64,000 bases of DNA, from assembly GCA_028829895.1 (NCBI GenBank), contig CM054178.1:71462835-71526834 (forward strand), read 5' to 3'. Numbering within the stretch: position 1 is the first letter of the stretch; every line of letters starts with the position of its first letter. The position numbers and the translations under genes were made by a program. The DNA is from Sinotaia quadrata (taxonomy: Eukaryota > Mollusca > Gastropoda > Architaenioglossa > Viviparidae). This document shows, in pieces, positions 50,541 through 63,700 of the stretch. A model generated the notes under the pieces. That model was not told the origin of the DNA and ran no database searches. It saw only the letters and a list, made by a program, of their open reading frames with translations.

Positions 50541-51401
50541 TTAGTGATAAGAGGATAAAATGCCGGAGGGAGTACATTGGAGAATAGTGATGGAGTTAGG
50601 CTGAATATTATCTCACTAAGACTCTGAATAGAGGTTCAGAAGAGAAACTGCTAAACGAGAATTTTGCAAACCTACTTGCTAGGTAATTTCAAGTTTAGGA
50701 ATCTGTTAAACAGATTTTATTAAACTGGTGAACGTAAAGAAATGCAGTTTATTGTTTGTATAGTATTTCATTTGTGTAGGCCTACTATTAGCCGCCATAA
50801 GTGTAAACTGCACTTAATTCATTTGAACCTGGTTCAAGATATTTTATCAGGACTTTCTGCATTGACATTCTCAAATGGTTTAATGTCATGCATGCAACAC
50901 AATGAAAGATCAGTACCACATTTTGTAAAAGCAAATATAATCAATAGATGTTCTGTTAACATTTATTTTTGCACCGATCCATAATAGATACCCGCGCGGT
51001 TCATTAGTACAATACATAGATCGTGCTAAAGAGTGCTTTTATTATGATTATATACAATTTCTTGCAAAAAACAACACCATGTCCCCTTTCCCCACATTCT
51101 CCCCCCCTCTCTCTCTCTCATCCCACACACACACACACACACCGTGCTCTGACTATTGCTGCAATATACATATTTTTTAAAAACCAAACTCCATACCCAA
51201 ACGGTAATATCGCGAAGAGTGAAATTCCGCAAACACTTCATCTTCAAAAGGCACAGATCATTCAGCGCTGTATTTTCCCTTCTAGAGAACTTTCTAAGAT
51301 GATGACTTCATCAGAAGAAGAGACGAAGTGATGACAGGCGTAAATGTTAGAACAGAAATATCTTGGCCCCAAAGGTGACGCGCACTACTGGTCATGCTAT
51401 A

Positions 51402-54400
51402 ATGGATGAGGTTAGTGCAACAGATGTCAGTTATTTGTTAATCAGAATCGTCTGCTTCGATCGAAAATCCGACAATGTAAAGTATTTCTAGTTCTCTTAG
51501 TTCTCTGTTAGCGTCGCACATACTGATTACGAACTGATCGCCTTTAAATTTAGGCCTAATTATTTTTCTTTTAAGATGTAAAAATGCCGTTATTGACGAG
51601 CTTTTATATAAAAAAAAGAAATTCTGCAGAATGGATTGTTTATTTTAAAGAACGAACCGACTAAACAGCTGGGGGAAAAGCGAAAGAATAATAATATAAA
51701 GCTTACATTCTCTCAAACATCGGAAGATAGGCCCTATAAGCCTATATAAAACAACACTAATATATTATTAATAAATCCTTGAAAGAAGTTGCGCGTTAAA
51801 TTAAGTAAGTCTAATTCCGCAATATTTCCCCATGAGTATTTTAAAAAAAAATTACAATCTCTTCTAACAACAAATGTGTCCCTTAGAAATAGAACTATAT
51901 TTTTAAAGCACATTAATCCTTAAAATGTTTAAATGAGAAGAATGTACTTTATATTTTACAGTGAAGTAATCAAAGCATTGTTTAGCTGATTATGTTGTAT
52001 AGACTTTGTATACATGTAACTATAAACTATTACAAAAGGAAAGCAACTCCACTGAAATTAAAATTAATCAAACCCTTAAATTGATCTCTTATCTTGCATT
52101 TGTTACAATATTTGATACATTTTACAGTTTAGAAGTATCTCCGAGTATTGTTGTGACAGCAACGTAAGAATGTCAAGTTGATTATATATAGATTATATCT
52201 TTGTGGTTTGGATGTTAACATTGATCATTTTTATAAAATGGCTATCATCTTGATTTAACTTTTTGAAATAACCTCTTGTGTGTTAAGGAAAATTATAAAG
52301 GGTTGCCAGAAAGAAATTTATTTCAAGATTATTATTCAGTTGTGTAACATAAATTGTAAAACTTCACATAATTCACCTAAAGCATTGCTTAGGCAGTTGC
52401 AGTTTTGTAAAAATCCACTCAAACAATAGTGCACAAATAAGTGATATTTTTTTTCTGACGATATTGTTAGAATGTGAACTGTTTTGATCACTTTTTATCT
52501 AACCTCCAAGTTGAAATTTTCACTGAACATTTTAAGATGAAGTTAAGAAATGCCAGAACTTTTCTATGCCAAATTTATTTTCTTTTCAGTTTCTAGCAGA
52601 GAGGTTGCTATATGAATAATTAACTTAGCTGTGAATATCTTCCTCTAGATGATGCACTCCACTCTGTCACATTGTTTTAAGACTGATCAGTGTTTCTTAG
52701 TTAAACTTTCTTAACTTGCAGCACATTGTTCACTGTGTGGGAAATTAATTTATTATGGCACACTTGTACAGTAGGTAGCAGCACTGCACTAGAGGTGTTT
52801 TAATAAAAATGCCTTTTGTTGTTTTTCTCGTGACATACTCTTCGACAATTCCTGCTCAAGATGATGTACTCTACTCCTTCACATTGTTTTAAGACTGATT
52901 GACTGATTCATTTGTATTTTCTCAGACTCCAGTCTTTACATTCTTGAGCTTCTCAATTAAAAAAAAAAGAAGTCATGTCTAGTCCACATCTCAATGTGTT
53001 CTATGCTTCATCTATAAATATGCATCTTTTGTATGTTATATGTTTATTTTTGTATTGTGTGTTTTTGTATGTTTTATATATGTGACCTACTATTGTCTGT
53101 GTGCTAGTATATGTGTCTTTATGTTACTATATGTGTTTATTAATGAGTGCTACTCTACATATTATAATATAACTAAGCTTATTTTGTATTGTATATTATT
53201 ATATATGTACATGTAGTTATATTGTTCAGCATTTACATTTTTTTTTTAAATTAAAAATTAAGCACTCTTATAAATCAACATTATTATAATGTTATTTTAT
53301 GGTTATAAGTTTTTGCAAAAAGGATCATATTTTGGGGTTTTTTCTAAAGACAAAACAAAAAAAAATTATAACCACCACTAAAGCACATCAAACAGATTTA
53401 TTGGAACATACTTTGCAATATATATATATTATATATATTGACTTCATTTACATAGAGTGATTCATATAATGTAGTGATGTTCATATGCCTTTATTTAATG
53501 TCATTATGATGTGATGTCATATACTGGAATCATGTGACTTTATGAAGTGTCATAAGATGACTTCATGTACTGGCAGTTTGATATTACTTTTTGTAGTGAC
53601 ATCATGACACATCATATAGTGGCAGTTTGATGTGACTGTGACTTTTTTTGTAGTGGTTTTATGAACATGACTTTATATAGTGACATTAAGATACTTCATA
53701 TAATGGCATTATATATATTATGACTTAATGAAGTGGCATTCTGATGTGACTTCTAGTGGCTGCAGTTAGATATGACTTTTTGTAGTGGCATTATGGATAT
53801 AACTTTATGCAGTGACTTTATGACATGATTTTATTTAGTGACTTTAGATTAAGATGTGACTTTATGAAGTGGCAATACAATGAGTTTTTGCAAAGTGACA
53901 TTTTGGTGTGACTTCACATAGTAGCATCATGATTTACTTTATTTATTTGGCTTTATGATATGACTTTATATAGTGATTGTATAGTGTAATGTTTATTAGT
54001 GACATTCTCCTGTGCTCCTTGATAATTGGTGCAGGTAGTGTAACTGGACTAGAAGTGAATCACTCTATTCCTTCTCATTACTTTGGTTCTTTCTTAGGAT
54101 GGTTGGCACCTTCTTGATTAGCCCATAATTTTATGTTCACATTTCCATATATTTTCACCATAATTATTGCTTAAGGTGAATAATTCTTGACATTTTCAGA
54201 CAAAGACTGGAATCTTAAGTGTACAGGATGGACAGAATAAGGTTCATACTGTACAACTTTTGTTGTACACAGATGCCCTAGTCATACAAAAAGAGGAATG
54301 GGTCAATGTGCCACTGGATGATGAAGATGAAGTCTTCCTCAATATGGTAATGTGGTTGTAAAAATATAAACAAGTTTGCTTTTTTTTTTTGTTTTTAAAG

Positions 54401-57400
54401 CTGAAGAATTGTTCTAGGAATTGAATAGTTTTTCTTTAAAAAGTTACAAGGTTTTCCTCACAACTTTTGAGGAATTGACTATATGTAATATATCAGTGCT
54501 AATTTTTGATAATTTAAGTAAATTAAAGTTATTTTAAAAAAAAAAGAGATGATATATTTATAACTGGCTTGTCAATGCAGATTTGTTTTAATAACTTTCC
54601 TTTTGAATCAGCAAACATTAAACTATAATTCACATCATTTTACCAGCTTATGCACACATATATTGATGCTTCAAAATGTACTTTTTGCTTGTTTATATAT
54701 TATTAATATGAGTAAATTTATTTTCCAAAGCAAAGGCAACATTTTAAGGTACTAAATCAATTAATTAAATATTTCCTTTTCATTCCTCAGGTAATATATA
54801 TCAGCAATTTTAGAAATTAAAAATATCATACTTGTCCCTTTAGAATTGTGACATACAAATTTATTTTTCACTTACCTCTTCAAAAATTCATTATTTTATG
54901 CTTGCCCCATAAAAGAGTCCTCATATGTCTACTAAACTACTTAAAAAATATTTCATCCTTATTAAAGCAATATTAAAAAATATTGCTCATTTCATACCAT
55001 AGAAACATTTGTCTAATGTCATACTTTTACCCTAAAAATATTTCTTATTTACTATTACTCCTAAAATATTCCTCTTTACATAATTGTATCAGGAAAAAAA
55101 ATACTTATTTCAAAATTATTCCCCCTTAAATATTTTTGATTTCAAACTTACTCTCCCAAAATATTTCTTATTTTATTATTATCATATTAAAATATTCCTT
55201 ATTTCTTTTTTTTTTTCTGATTCCCACCCCATCAAAAAAAGAAGAAGAAAAAAACCCCGCATTACACACGCCCTCTAAATTGTTCATTATTTAAAACCTG
55301 TCTCATAAAAAAGTTTCTTATTTCATATGATATATATATCTTCTGAATAATTTTCAAATTTGTTCCATCAATTTCTTTCTTAGTTAAAGTATTGCTCTTT
55401 TCATACTTGTCCCCTGAAATGCTCCTCATTTCATACTTGTCCCCTGAAATTCTCCTCATTTCATACTTGTCCCCTGAAATTCTCCTCATTTCATATTTGT
55501 CCCCTAAAATATTCCTCATTTCATACTTGTTTCCTCTGTATTTTCTTGTTCAGGTTTGCTCCCTTATATGTCTTCGAAAAATATTCTTCATTTCATATCT
55601 GTCCCCTAAAAGTATTCGTCATTTTGTACTCATCATTTAAAGATATTTCTTAATTAAAATTTGAGCCCCTTGTTACCTACATATATACTTGATTTCATAA
55701 TTGTCTCCTAAAGATATATCTTATTTCATTCTTGTCCCCTAAAGATATTTCACATTTTACATTTGGTCCCATTTTGTTCTTTGTCAGGTGCGAGAAGTGG
55801 AGATTAGACGAGAAGAGGCAGGACTTGGTCTATGTGTCAAAGGGGGAGCAGAGCATAGGCTGCCTGTCCTAATATCACGCATCATCAAAAACCAGGCAGC
55901 TGATCGTTGTAAACAGCTGCTAGTGGGTGATGCCATTTTGAGAGTGAGTAGACCTTGATCTAAGGTTATTTATTTATTTTTTTTTTTATTAACTCTTCAT
56001 TGATTTTACTTAATTATTTCAGTATTGACAAATTTTATCTAATAATCTATATGCTACATGTGAAAAAGGGAGATAACTGGATGGTTTAAAAAAAAATGGG
56101 ATCCTCAAGCTGTCTGCATTGTATGCAGGTCCGTGATATATTGAAGCACCAGTATATTATAAAAATGCTAATTCACTTAAAGTTACCTATTTTTACAAAA
56201 TGCAGCATTATATATTCTCACTCAAATAAGGAAAAAAAATTAAATGAAATGAATTTAACAGTTAGTGTATTAATAGACATTTCTTTCATTTATGCCTTGA
56301 AACTATTATTTTGCAAATTTGACAGCTCTTGAAATACATGTGTGGATGCTTTACCCTTGACAGAAAAGCACAAAAGTTGGTATGGATTTCCCTAGCTAAG
56401 ATTTCTTTTTGTTTTCAGGTGAATGGCATCAATGTGGAAACATGCACTCATGATGAAGTGGTTACTTTGCTCAAGCAGGCAGAAGGAGATGTGATCACGC
56501 TGGCAGTCCGCCATTTCAGGCCTGCATCACATTTTCTTAATAAAAGTGAGTTAACTGTTTTCAGAATAACTGCGTAAAATCAACAAGTCCCAGTACAAAT
56601 ATAACTTAACATTAATATGCATTTTGTGACATGCACCCTTTGTTACTGGTTATGATTATTAATATTATTAATCATCCATAACTAATTACAAGTGATGGAG
56701 AAATCTTAATTTATGTTTATTAATAATTCTCTCAGGGGACACCACTTCTCTCTCACTTGTTGGATTATATGGGTGTAGTAAAGTCTTCTCCCTCCCACAA
56801 TAATAAGATAATAATAATAAGTACCGTCACACAGTACTTCTGTAGGTGGAAACCTCTTGCTAAAGGTGTAATAAAAATCTGTATTTTCATTTATATTTAA
56901 TAAGCCCCTATCCACCCACTATTATTCCAACAGAAGGTTTTAATATTTGTACAAGAAGATTAATAAATTTAATAATAAATTTATAAAATCAACACTCAGA
57001 TATACAACATTTGAATATAATCAAAGAGTGTTGACATTACATCACTTCACAACAAAGTTTGATTAAAAGTTAGACTCTTACTCACTTTATCCTAACATAG
57101 ACATCAGCGGTCAAATTAACATATATATATATATAATCATGTTCATAGATATAGTTTCATCATAGAATGAGAACGGAGTTTTAGAGAGATAATTATGGTC
57201 AATGTAAATAACTTTTTCAATGATGCAGCTGTCGCTAGCTTGTGTTCACAATCACGCAGTTTGCAACAAGTCACTTTCTTTCTTATTAGATGATGGTCCA
57301 ATGTATCCATTCTAGATATATTACACAACTGTTCCAAAATCTTTGTGTGTGCTACCTAAGAAGTGTTCAAGAAACTTTATAAATTCTCGAGACAAAACTC

Positions 57401-59692
57401 AAACCTCAATTTCTGTCGTATTGGCTCTCGAATGGAATTCACAGTAATCAACTTACAGCAACACGTTTACTGATAAGTTCAATGACAATGCTGGATACAT
57501 ACACCAATATGATCCAGTAGAGTACAGTAGTCACTTCAGTCTAAAGTGGATAAAGAGTTACAAATCAAAAACATCAAAAATAAAAAGGCATGCTCCTTTC
57601 TGTAAAAGTCAAGTTAAGGGCAGTGCTAAGTTTCAGGCATATTTCTGAGTTGTTATTTAACTCGGTACTTACAAAAATATCATCGTACGCAGTACAGGAA
57701 GATCATGTCACGTTGACATTTAACAAATTATGTAGCAATTAAGTTTAGAAATAGGGAGAGGCAAATTAACTCCACCACACACATTTGTTAAAAAAATTAA
57801 TTTGAATAATTTTCCTTTAAATTTAATTTTAGAAAACATTAACTTACCATATTGTAAATCTCACATTTCTCTTCCCTTTTTAACTCAAGACTTCTTAATC
57901 ATCTCTCTTCATCTTTTTTCCCCCAAAATTGATCAAGTCCTTGAATTTTTGGTAATCCTTAGTCATAATGGTTGTTGATTTTTTTTTTATTTTATTGACA
58001 AATTAGAAATATTTGATGTAAATCTACAGATAAGTTTGTGCATGTAGTTTTGTGTTGTATAAATTATCATTTTGTCTTATGTTTTTGTGCATGTCTTAAA
58101 TAGAGACAGATCCGGAAGAGTCAATCGAGTCTGCAGAACTGCCATCTATTGAAACAGAGGATGAGGTGCGGGGATTGTTTCAAGTATCTCGATTATTGCA
58201 TTTGATATATTTTGACATTCTTATTTCTTTCACTGAGCAGTTTGTTAGGGTAGTATTAGGTTTGTACAATTTACCAAGAGCTTTTCTTTTTGTGCTCTAG
58301 TAGGACATATTCATAACTAAGCAAAATGTTTGTGTTGATTCTCTGCTTTCATGCCTATAGCTGTTTTATGTTTTTGTTTTTCTTCCTTTTAAAGTACAAG
58401 GATTTTTAGTTAGAAAATAAAAATATGTCATTCACTCCTCTATTTCATGAATGATGTTAATGAAAAAAGTTGTCTAATTTAGATGAAAACTGTAGTGTTG
58501 AAGAAACAAAATTGTTTGAAGCACACTTTGTTTCCTTATAAGTTGAGTGCCATATCAGAAAAATATATGTAGGTTGGGGAAAAACCCACTTTAATATTTT
58601 ATGAAATATTTCTTTCTTAGGAAGTTATTTAGACTTAAAACTGTGTTTAAGTTGAGACATACCTTTCATTCTTAAGTACCTTTCTTTTGACTGTCAGCAA
58701 TCTGGTTATCTAAATGATGTACTGAAAGGAATTTTTCAAAATAAAAGAAATTTTTCCTGAATACTTTCCAGTTGTTTGTACAGTAGGATGGATATATATA
58801 TATATATATATATATATACACCCTCTAATTCATAGAAGTGTATGGGCCAAACAAGCCCAAGGGAAATAATAAAACAAAAGCACCCACATCAAGAGCGGGG
58901 CCCTTGTAGTGATCCTCACCTCCAGTATTCAGTACACAGTTTTTCTTTTGCATTCATAATTTCTAATTCATGTAATTCAGTGAATTAACCATGATCTTTC
59001 ATTAAAATTTGTTACAGATATTGACAGATAATATAGTTCAATTAAAGAGGAGACAACTTTGCTCAATTGCTGTAAAGGCTTGAGCATAATGTGCACTTCT
59101 TTTAGTAGGAATTTTGTCAAAGTTGGGATGTGCATTGTATACTGGAGTTAATTTTGTTTAAAATTTTATTTCAATAGTCACTACGTAAACAATGGTGCAT
59201 TGTCATGTTTGGTAGGTGCTGGAAACAAGTTGTGTCTCTTTGAAGAAGAAAAAGTATTATCTTTTTTCTTATATTTGCTTGAATGGATAAATATAAACTA
59301 TAGAAATGAAATACCAGTGCATATGCCAGTGCATAAATCTGGTATAAGGTGTCATCTTCACTCCCAAAATGCCAGCAATGTAAGACTTCGCATCTTCTAA
59401 TATGTGTTTGAAATAGCAGATATAATTGGGTTGGTGTTATATACATAAGACTATAGATTTTTCCATTATGATAAATGCAAGAGTCAGGGTGTGAATTTTA
59501 TGCTTTCTTTGAGATTTGACAGTAGATCATTATCAGAATGCTGCATTCAAATTTGTAGGCAGTTGACTTGTGCTTAGATGCCATGGTAGTGTTATTTTGT
59601 AAGATCGCTTTTTATTTAGTAATTTATGCTTTGCTAGTAATCCCCAAAGTGAAAAATCTTCATATATCTATTTTCTTATAATAAACACACTG

Positions 59693-59742
<50 letters not shown>

Positions 59743-62700
59743 ACACATATATAGATAATACATTTTACATATTCAAACATAACAGATTGTTAGCAGGCCA
59801 AAACTGATGTAATCTTATATAAATGTTTGATCTTGATCATATTGTATATTGACTTTTTTCTTGGAAAGAAAATTAATTATTTTACAAGTTTGACAATGGT
59901 AGGGTTAATAAAACATGAAAAAAATCTGCTTTAGCAAAAAAGATTCACCTGGTGTAAAGTGACAAAAATGTTCTTAGTAGTTTTACCTTTTCAGTAATTT
60001 ATGCTCAGTTCTCCTGTTTAGTTTTGATTATTCAGTATATTAATATGAAGATATTTTGTTTGATGGGAAGGAGAATTAATTTTCTCTTAAAAGTTTGACA
60101 GTGGAATGGTTAACAAAAAAAACAACCCTCTTTACCTCAAATTTCACCTGGTATAGTGACTAACAGCTGTAATTTTTCTACAGTAGACAGTTATGCTGCC
60201 TGAGCACTTGCACTGCTTTATTAAATACCATATTTGAATATTCCAGAGTTTGGGAGTGCGCCATATTCCAGCCTTACCTCGACTGGAAAAGCAGTGGATG
60301 ACTGCAATCACTATTCCTCTGTTGTATGCACGTCTTTCAAGATACTTAGGAGGCACTGATAAATTGCGGTAAGTGAAGCATCAGTTTGCTCAGAGTTGAA
60401 GCCAGCAAAAACAATTTTTCAGCAAGCTGCAAGAAAGTTTTGCACAGAAAAATCTTTTAAAAATTAAAATTAAGCATTAACTAAGTTTTGCCCCAAAAAA
60501 TCTTTAAAAATTAAAATTAAGCATTAACTAAATTCTGCTTTAGAGTAGATAAAATCTTACCCTTTTTAGTAATTGTAATTTATAATTTATCTCATTGTTT
60601 ACGCAAGCAAGTCTTTCACAAAAGTTGCTACTTAAGGGAGTATTTTTAAATTTGTGTTTAATCCTTTGTTGATCATAACTGTATTATAGTGTCAGTATCT
60701 TGCATATAGTTAATTGTTTGTTCTTAATTGTCAATGTTTAATTTCACCTGGGGGCTCCAAATATGCATTTTAAAGAAGAGTCCGAGAAGGAATAATTACC
60801 AGTTTGAGATATTATTGTGTATTGTTTTAACTTACTAGAAGCAGTCTAAGCATATCCTTCAGCACAGAGTGGGTTTTCTCTTGTCCAGGATTAATTAGAT
60901 TTCAGGAAGCATAATGCCTGACTGACCAGTAGATATAAACAAATATAGAGTGCAGACACACTTGGCCAAATTTAACAGAACTGGAGTCTGTTTAGAATAA
61001 GTGAACCATGTCAGACTGATGCCTGTGCACACTAATGTTATTTGTATTTTGCAGTCAGCTCATGACAGTGATTTGTTTGCATATTTACTCCTAAATCATG
61101 GGTTTGTGTCACAAGAGTTTACTTTTGATAGCTATTCACTGTCCATTTGCATTAACCTGGAAGTCGCTCAACTGAGACATGTATGAAGAGAATAAAAGTC
61201 ATCCATTTTTGCTGATGGTGATTGTTTATGATTGAGAATTTAAAATAGAAGCATCTCTGAAGACAATTTTAACTATATCCATAGAACTGTATCCAGTTAA
61301 AATGTACCCTGTATGTCATAATGTTGAAAAATGACTATTTTCATTTCTGTATGGTGATATGATGTAAAAGTTATCAGATCTTTTGATCTTCTGCAGCAAT
61401 AATTCTTTTCAAGTAGTTGGAGTGGATGGGTCAATTTCTGGCCCAATCTTATGCCCAGACAATCACTCGTTGGCTGAATGGATACAAGCCATTACCTCAA
61501 ACACTCAAGCACTGCTGACACAGATGGTAAAAAAAAAAGTGTTTTGTCTTGATAAATGTTGATACTGTTTTTAACTGATCTTGCCTTGTGGCACTTGAGC
61601 TATTCTGAAAAGCAGCTGTAAGCAATGATGAGTTTCTCCGTAATAGGTGAGAGTAGTATACTTCTAAACCTCTGATGTTGAATTTAGTTAGCTCCCTTGG
61701 CATCACCATTGAAAGTCATTGACTTACATCATCATAAATAATTTCTTATAATTCAAAAGAGAAAATATTTGGTTTTAAGAAATATATTTCTTTTTTAGTA
61801 AAATTGAATATTTTTTCAAGTCTGCAGTAGTTTGAGATGCTAGCATAGATGACATTTTGCTTTTGTCAACTTGCATACCTTTAGTATAAAAGAATGCCTG
61901 TATAGGCTGTGTAGCATCGTCTTTGCAGTTTGTTAGAAATGTTTTTTTGTAACATTGAAAACATGACTATTTTATTTTCTATTAGTTAAAATGAATACTT
62001 AAAACTTGATATAAAAGTGTTCTTGTTATTAATATTATACCATGTTTCCTCAATAGATTCAAATGACCAATCGTCTGCTACCTCCTGCTGAACATGTAAG
62101 TTATCAAATTTTTTGTTATCATGTATTATATATTAATGATTTGTAATGTCTCAGAACAATTCTTCTTTATTGATTGGATATTAACATAATAGACATTTCC
62201 ATTATTAACTCTATTTGCTGGGCATATGATGAAAGTTGCTCACTTTCTGCTGGACATATGAAAGTTTGTTCTTTCCTGCTGGACATTTCATGAGAGTTCA
62301 CTTCCTGATGGACATTTTATGAGAGTTCACTTCCTGCTGGACATTTCATGAAAGTTTACAAAAGTTTATTCACTTTTTTGCTAGACATTTCATGAGAGTT
62401 TGTTCACAGCCTGCTGGATATATGAAATTTTGTTTACTTCCTGCTGGACATATGAAAGTTTGTTCACTTCATGCCAGACCTGTGAAAGTTTGTTCACTTC
62501 CTGCTGGGTTTATGAAAGTTCATTCACTTCCTGCCAGACCTTTGTAAGTTTGTTCAATTCCTGCTGGACATGAGACAGTTTGCTCACCCTCTGCTGGAAC
62601 ATTTGAAAGTTTGCTCACTTTCTGCTGGACATATGAAAGTTTGTTTACTTCCTGCTGGACATTTCATGAAAGTTTGTTCATTCCCACTGGACATTTCATG

Positions 62701-63508
62701 AGAATTTGCTTCCTACTGAATATTTCATGAAACTTTGTTCACTTCCTGCTTGTCCAATATCACGAAACTTTGTTCATAGGCAAAAAACTGGGGCAGTTAG
62801 GTTTAGGAGTGAGGTATATAAAATGCTGAATGTCTTTGAGGAAAACATATATCTAAATGAAGTAAAGTGAAAATAACTAAATAGCTAAATATAAATAATA
62901 AAAACAACTTTCTTTTGCTATAACATTGCAACTTTTTGTTTGTTTTAATATACCAAAATGAATGCACCAAAATAATCACAGAATCACTAAACAAATGATG
63001 CCCTTTTAAGTGCTTGAAATTTAAAGTTTTTCATTTTTTAATGAATAACTAATTGTTAATCAATATTGAGCACCAGGGTGCTGGGAAATCTTATAACCAT
63101 GCTGTAATTGATTTGTCAAAATCATAGCAACAGCTTTTGATTCAATAATTGCAGGTTTCTTTCTGTAAGTCATTGCCATTTCGTTTTTTGCACTTGTAAT
63201 TGATTTTATTGACAGCAATCCTATCATACATTTCTTTTTAGTAAAGTAATTTGAAAGACCTTGATTTTTTTGTTTTATTAATAAATAAATGAAAATTTGG
63301 TCTTTTCAGTGAACATAGTAAGCAAATTAAGAGGTGTTTTTGTTTTAAAGTGATTTTAATAAGCTAATGTGTTTATTGTACATTTTCACAGATTATGCAC
63401 ATGGTGTGGGTACATCAGCGAATGCCAGCTGATCGACACCAACAGCCATGGAAACCCCAGTTCCTAGCTTTCAAGGCTTCTGATGTCTTCCTTTTTGAAC
63501 ATCCTCCA
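51402..63508 (+). CDS. Gamma-syntrophin, 5' part (incomplete at right edge)
   Basis: Exons 51402-51410 (tentative), 54200-54346, 55788-55943, 56419-56545, 58104-58165, 60247-60368, 61397-61526, 62057-62095 and 63392-63508 join in phase to 303 codons with no stop. The proposed first exon encodes only Met-Asp-Glu before a GTTAGT donor; its phase fits, but it is short. The protein opens TKTGILSVQDG, then a PDZ domain (about residues 53-137) with the loop GLGLCVKGGAEH and GDAILRVNGINV, followed by half-PH-type sequence RLEKQWMTAITIPL, GGTDKLR, FQVVGVDGSISG and later HMVWVHQR and KPQFLAFKASDVFLF. Layout and motifs match remembered SNTG1/SNTG2, with a slight lean to SNTG2. Syntrophins are cytoplasmic adaptors of the dystrophin complex. 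The second PH half and SU domain lie beyond the window. Exon 5 could extend to another in-phase donor near 58183. Confidence 0.88.
52645..52910. repeat. Duplicated segment about 210 bases apart
   Basis: ACATTGTTTTAAGACTGAT preceded by GATGATGCACTCCACTC-like sequence occurs near 52651 and 52861. Intronic in syntrophin. Confidence 0.8.
53430..54010. repeat. Degenerate tandem repeat with TGACTTTATGTAGTGGCATT
   Basis: About fifteen loose copies of a unit of 30-40 bp alternating TGACTTTAT, AGTGACAT and ATGATAT words. It lies in syntrophin intron 1, shortly before exon 2. Confidence 0.85.
54830..55775. repeat. Pyrimidine-rich tandem repeat abutting the exon-3 acceptor
   Basis: A unit of about 30 bp, ATTTCATACTTGTCCCCTGA then AATTCTCCTC, repeats many times. 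Copies at 55395-55530 are almost exact; outer copies are degenerate. The last decayed units (CATTTTACATTTGGTCCC) end about 18 bases before the CAG acceptor at 55785-55787, so the array forms an extended polypyrimidine tract. Frames through it are artefacts. Confidence 0.88.
56645..56810. repeat. Dispersed repeat, copy B (may extend to about 57700)
   Basis: Counterpart of 45190-45345 in the same orientation. The following DNA, to about 57.7 kb, has the feel of one longer element because it is less T-rich than the surrounding intron, but its right end is not defined. Confidence 0.65.
58792..58818. repeat. (TA)n microsatellite
   Basis: Thirteen TA dinucleotides in syntrophin intron 5. Confidence 0.95.
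59693..59740. repeat. (CA)n microsatellite
   Basis: About 24 CA dinucleotides in syntrophin intron 5. Confidence 0.97.
59866..60200. repeat. Diverged tandem duplication of about 200 bp before exon 6
   Basis: AGAAAATTAATTATTTTACAAGTTTGACAATGG-like sequence followed by TTCACCTGGTGTA and GTGAC occurs at about 59868-59962 and again at about 60071-60163. It sits directly upstream of syntrophin exon 6. Confidence 0.75.
60452..60542. repeat. Tandem duplication, about 42 bp
   Basis: AAATTAAAATTAAGCATTAA with CTAAGTTTTGCCCC or CTAAATTCTGC occurs twice head-to-tail, shortly after syntrophin exon 6. Confidence 0.9.
62215..62780 (+). repeat. Tandem repeat resembling the syntrophin exon-8 end and donor
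   Basis: About fifteen copies of a unit of 30-40 bp, TTCACTTCCTGCTGGACAT followed by ATGAAAGTTTG. Exon 8 ends CCTCCTGCTGAACAT and continues GTAAGTT, so the unit looks like a copy of the exon end and donor with the GT mostly lost. One unit near 62540 keeps TTTGTAAGTTTG, a possible decoy donor. Confidence 0.8.
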
Positions 63509-63570
63509 GTGAGCCATTTTTTAAATGTTCTCATTTATGTCTTTATTTAGTCTTCAAAAACATCCGCTAG

Positions 63571-63700
63571 TGCAGTGATGTCCAACCTTTATCAGGCTGT
63601 GGGCTACTTAAAAAAAAATTTCATGAGGTCAGGGGCTGCAATGCTGCCAGGTGGACGAAAGAGGGTGCCAAAGCCTTTTATGAGTAGGGCCTGGGGGGGA
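63571..63700. mobile_element. Possible hAT-type DNA transposon end
   Basis: CAGTGATGTCCAACCTTTAT followed by CAGGCTGTGGGCTAC resembles the terminal sequence of many hAT-derived repeats (CAGTG start, CCAACCTTT core). The preceding CGCTAGTG could be an 8-bp target site. The matching right end is not found before 64000, so this is either a fragment or an element running past the edge. Confidence 0.45.

Noticed and set aside
51299..51331. ATGATGACTTCATCAGAAG frame (Met-Met-Thr-Ser-Ser-Glu-Glu-Glu-Thr-Lys) as syntrophin first exon
   Set aside because: It ends in EEETK, tempting beside ETKTG, but the only GT that could act as donor leaves the wrong phase and gives a stop in exon 2.
55392..55640. 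Tyr-Leu-Ser-Pro-Glu-Ile-Leu repeat protein
   Set aside because: It is the translation of the 30-bp pyrimidine-rich tandem repeat, whose length is a multiple of three; it has no start context, splice support or conservation evidence.
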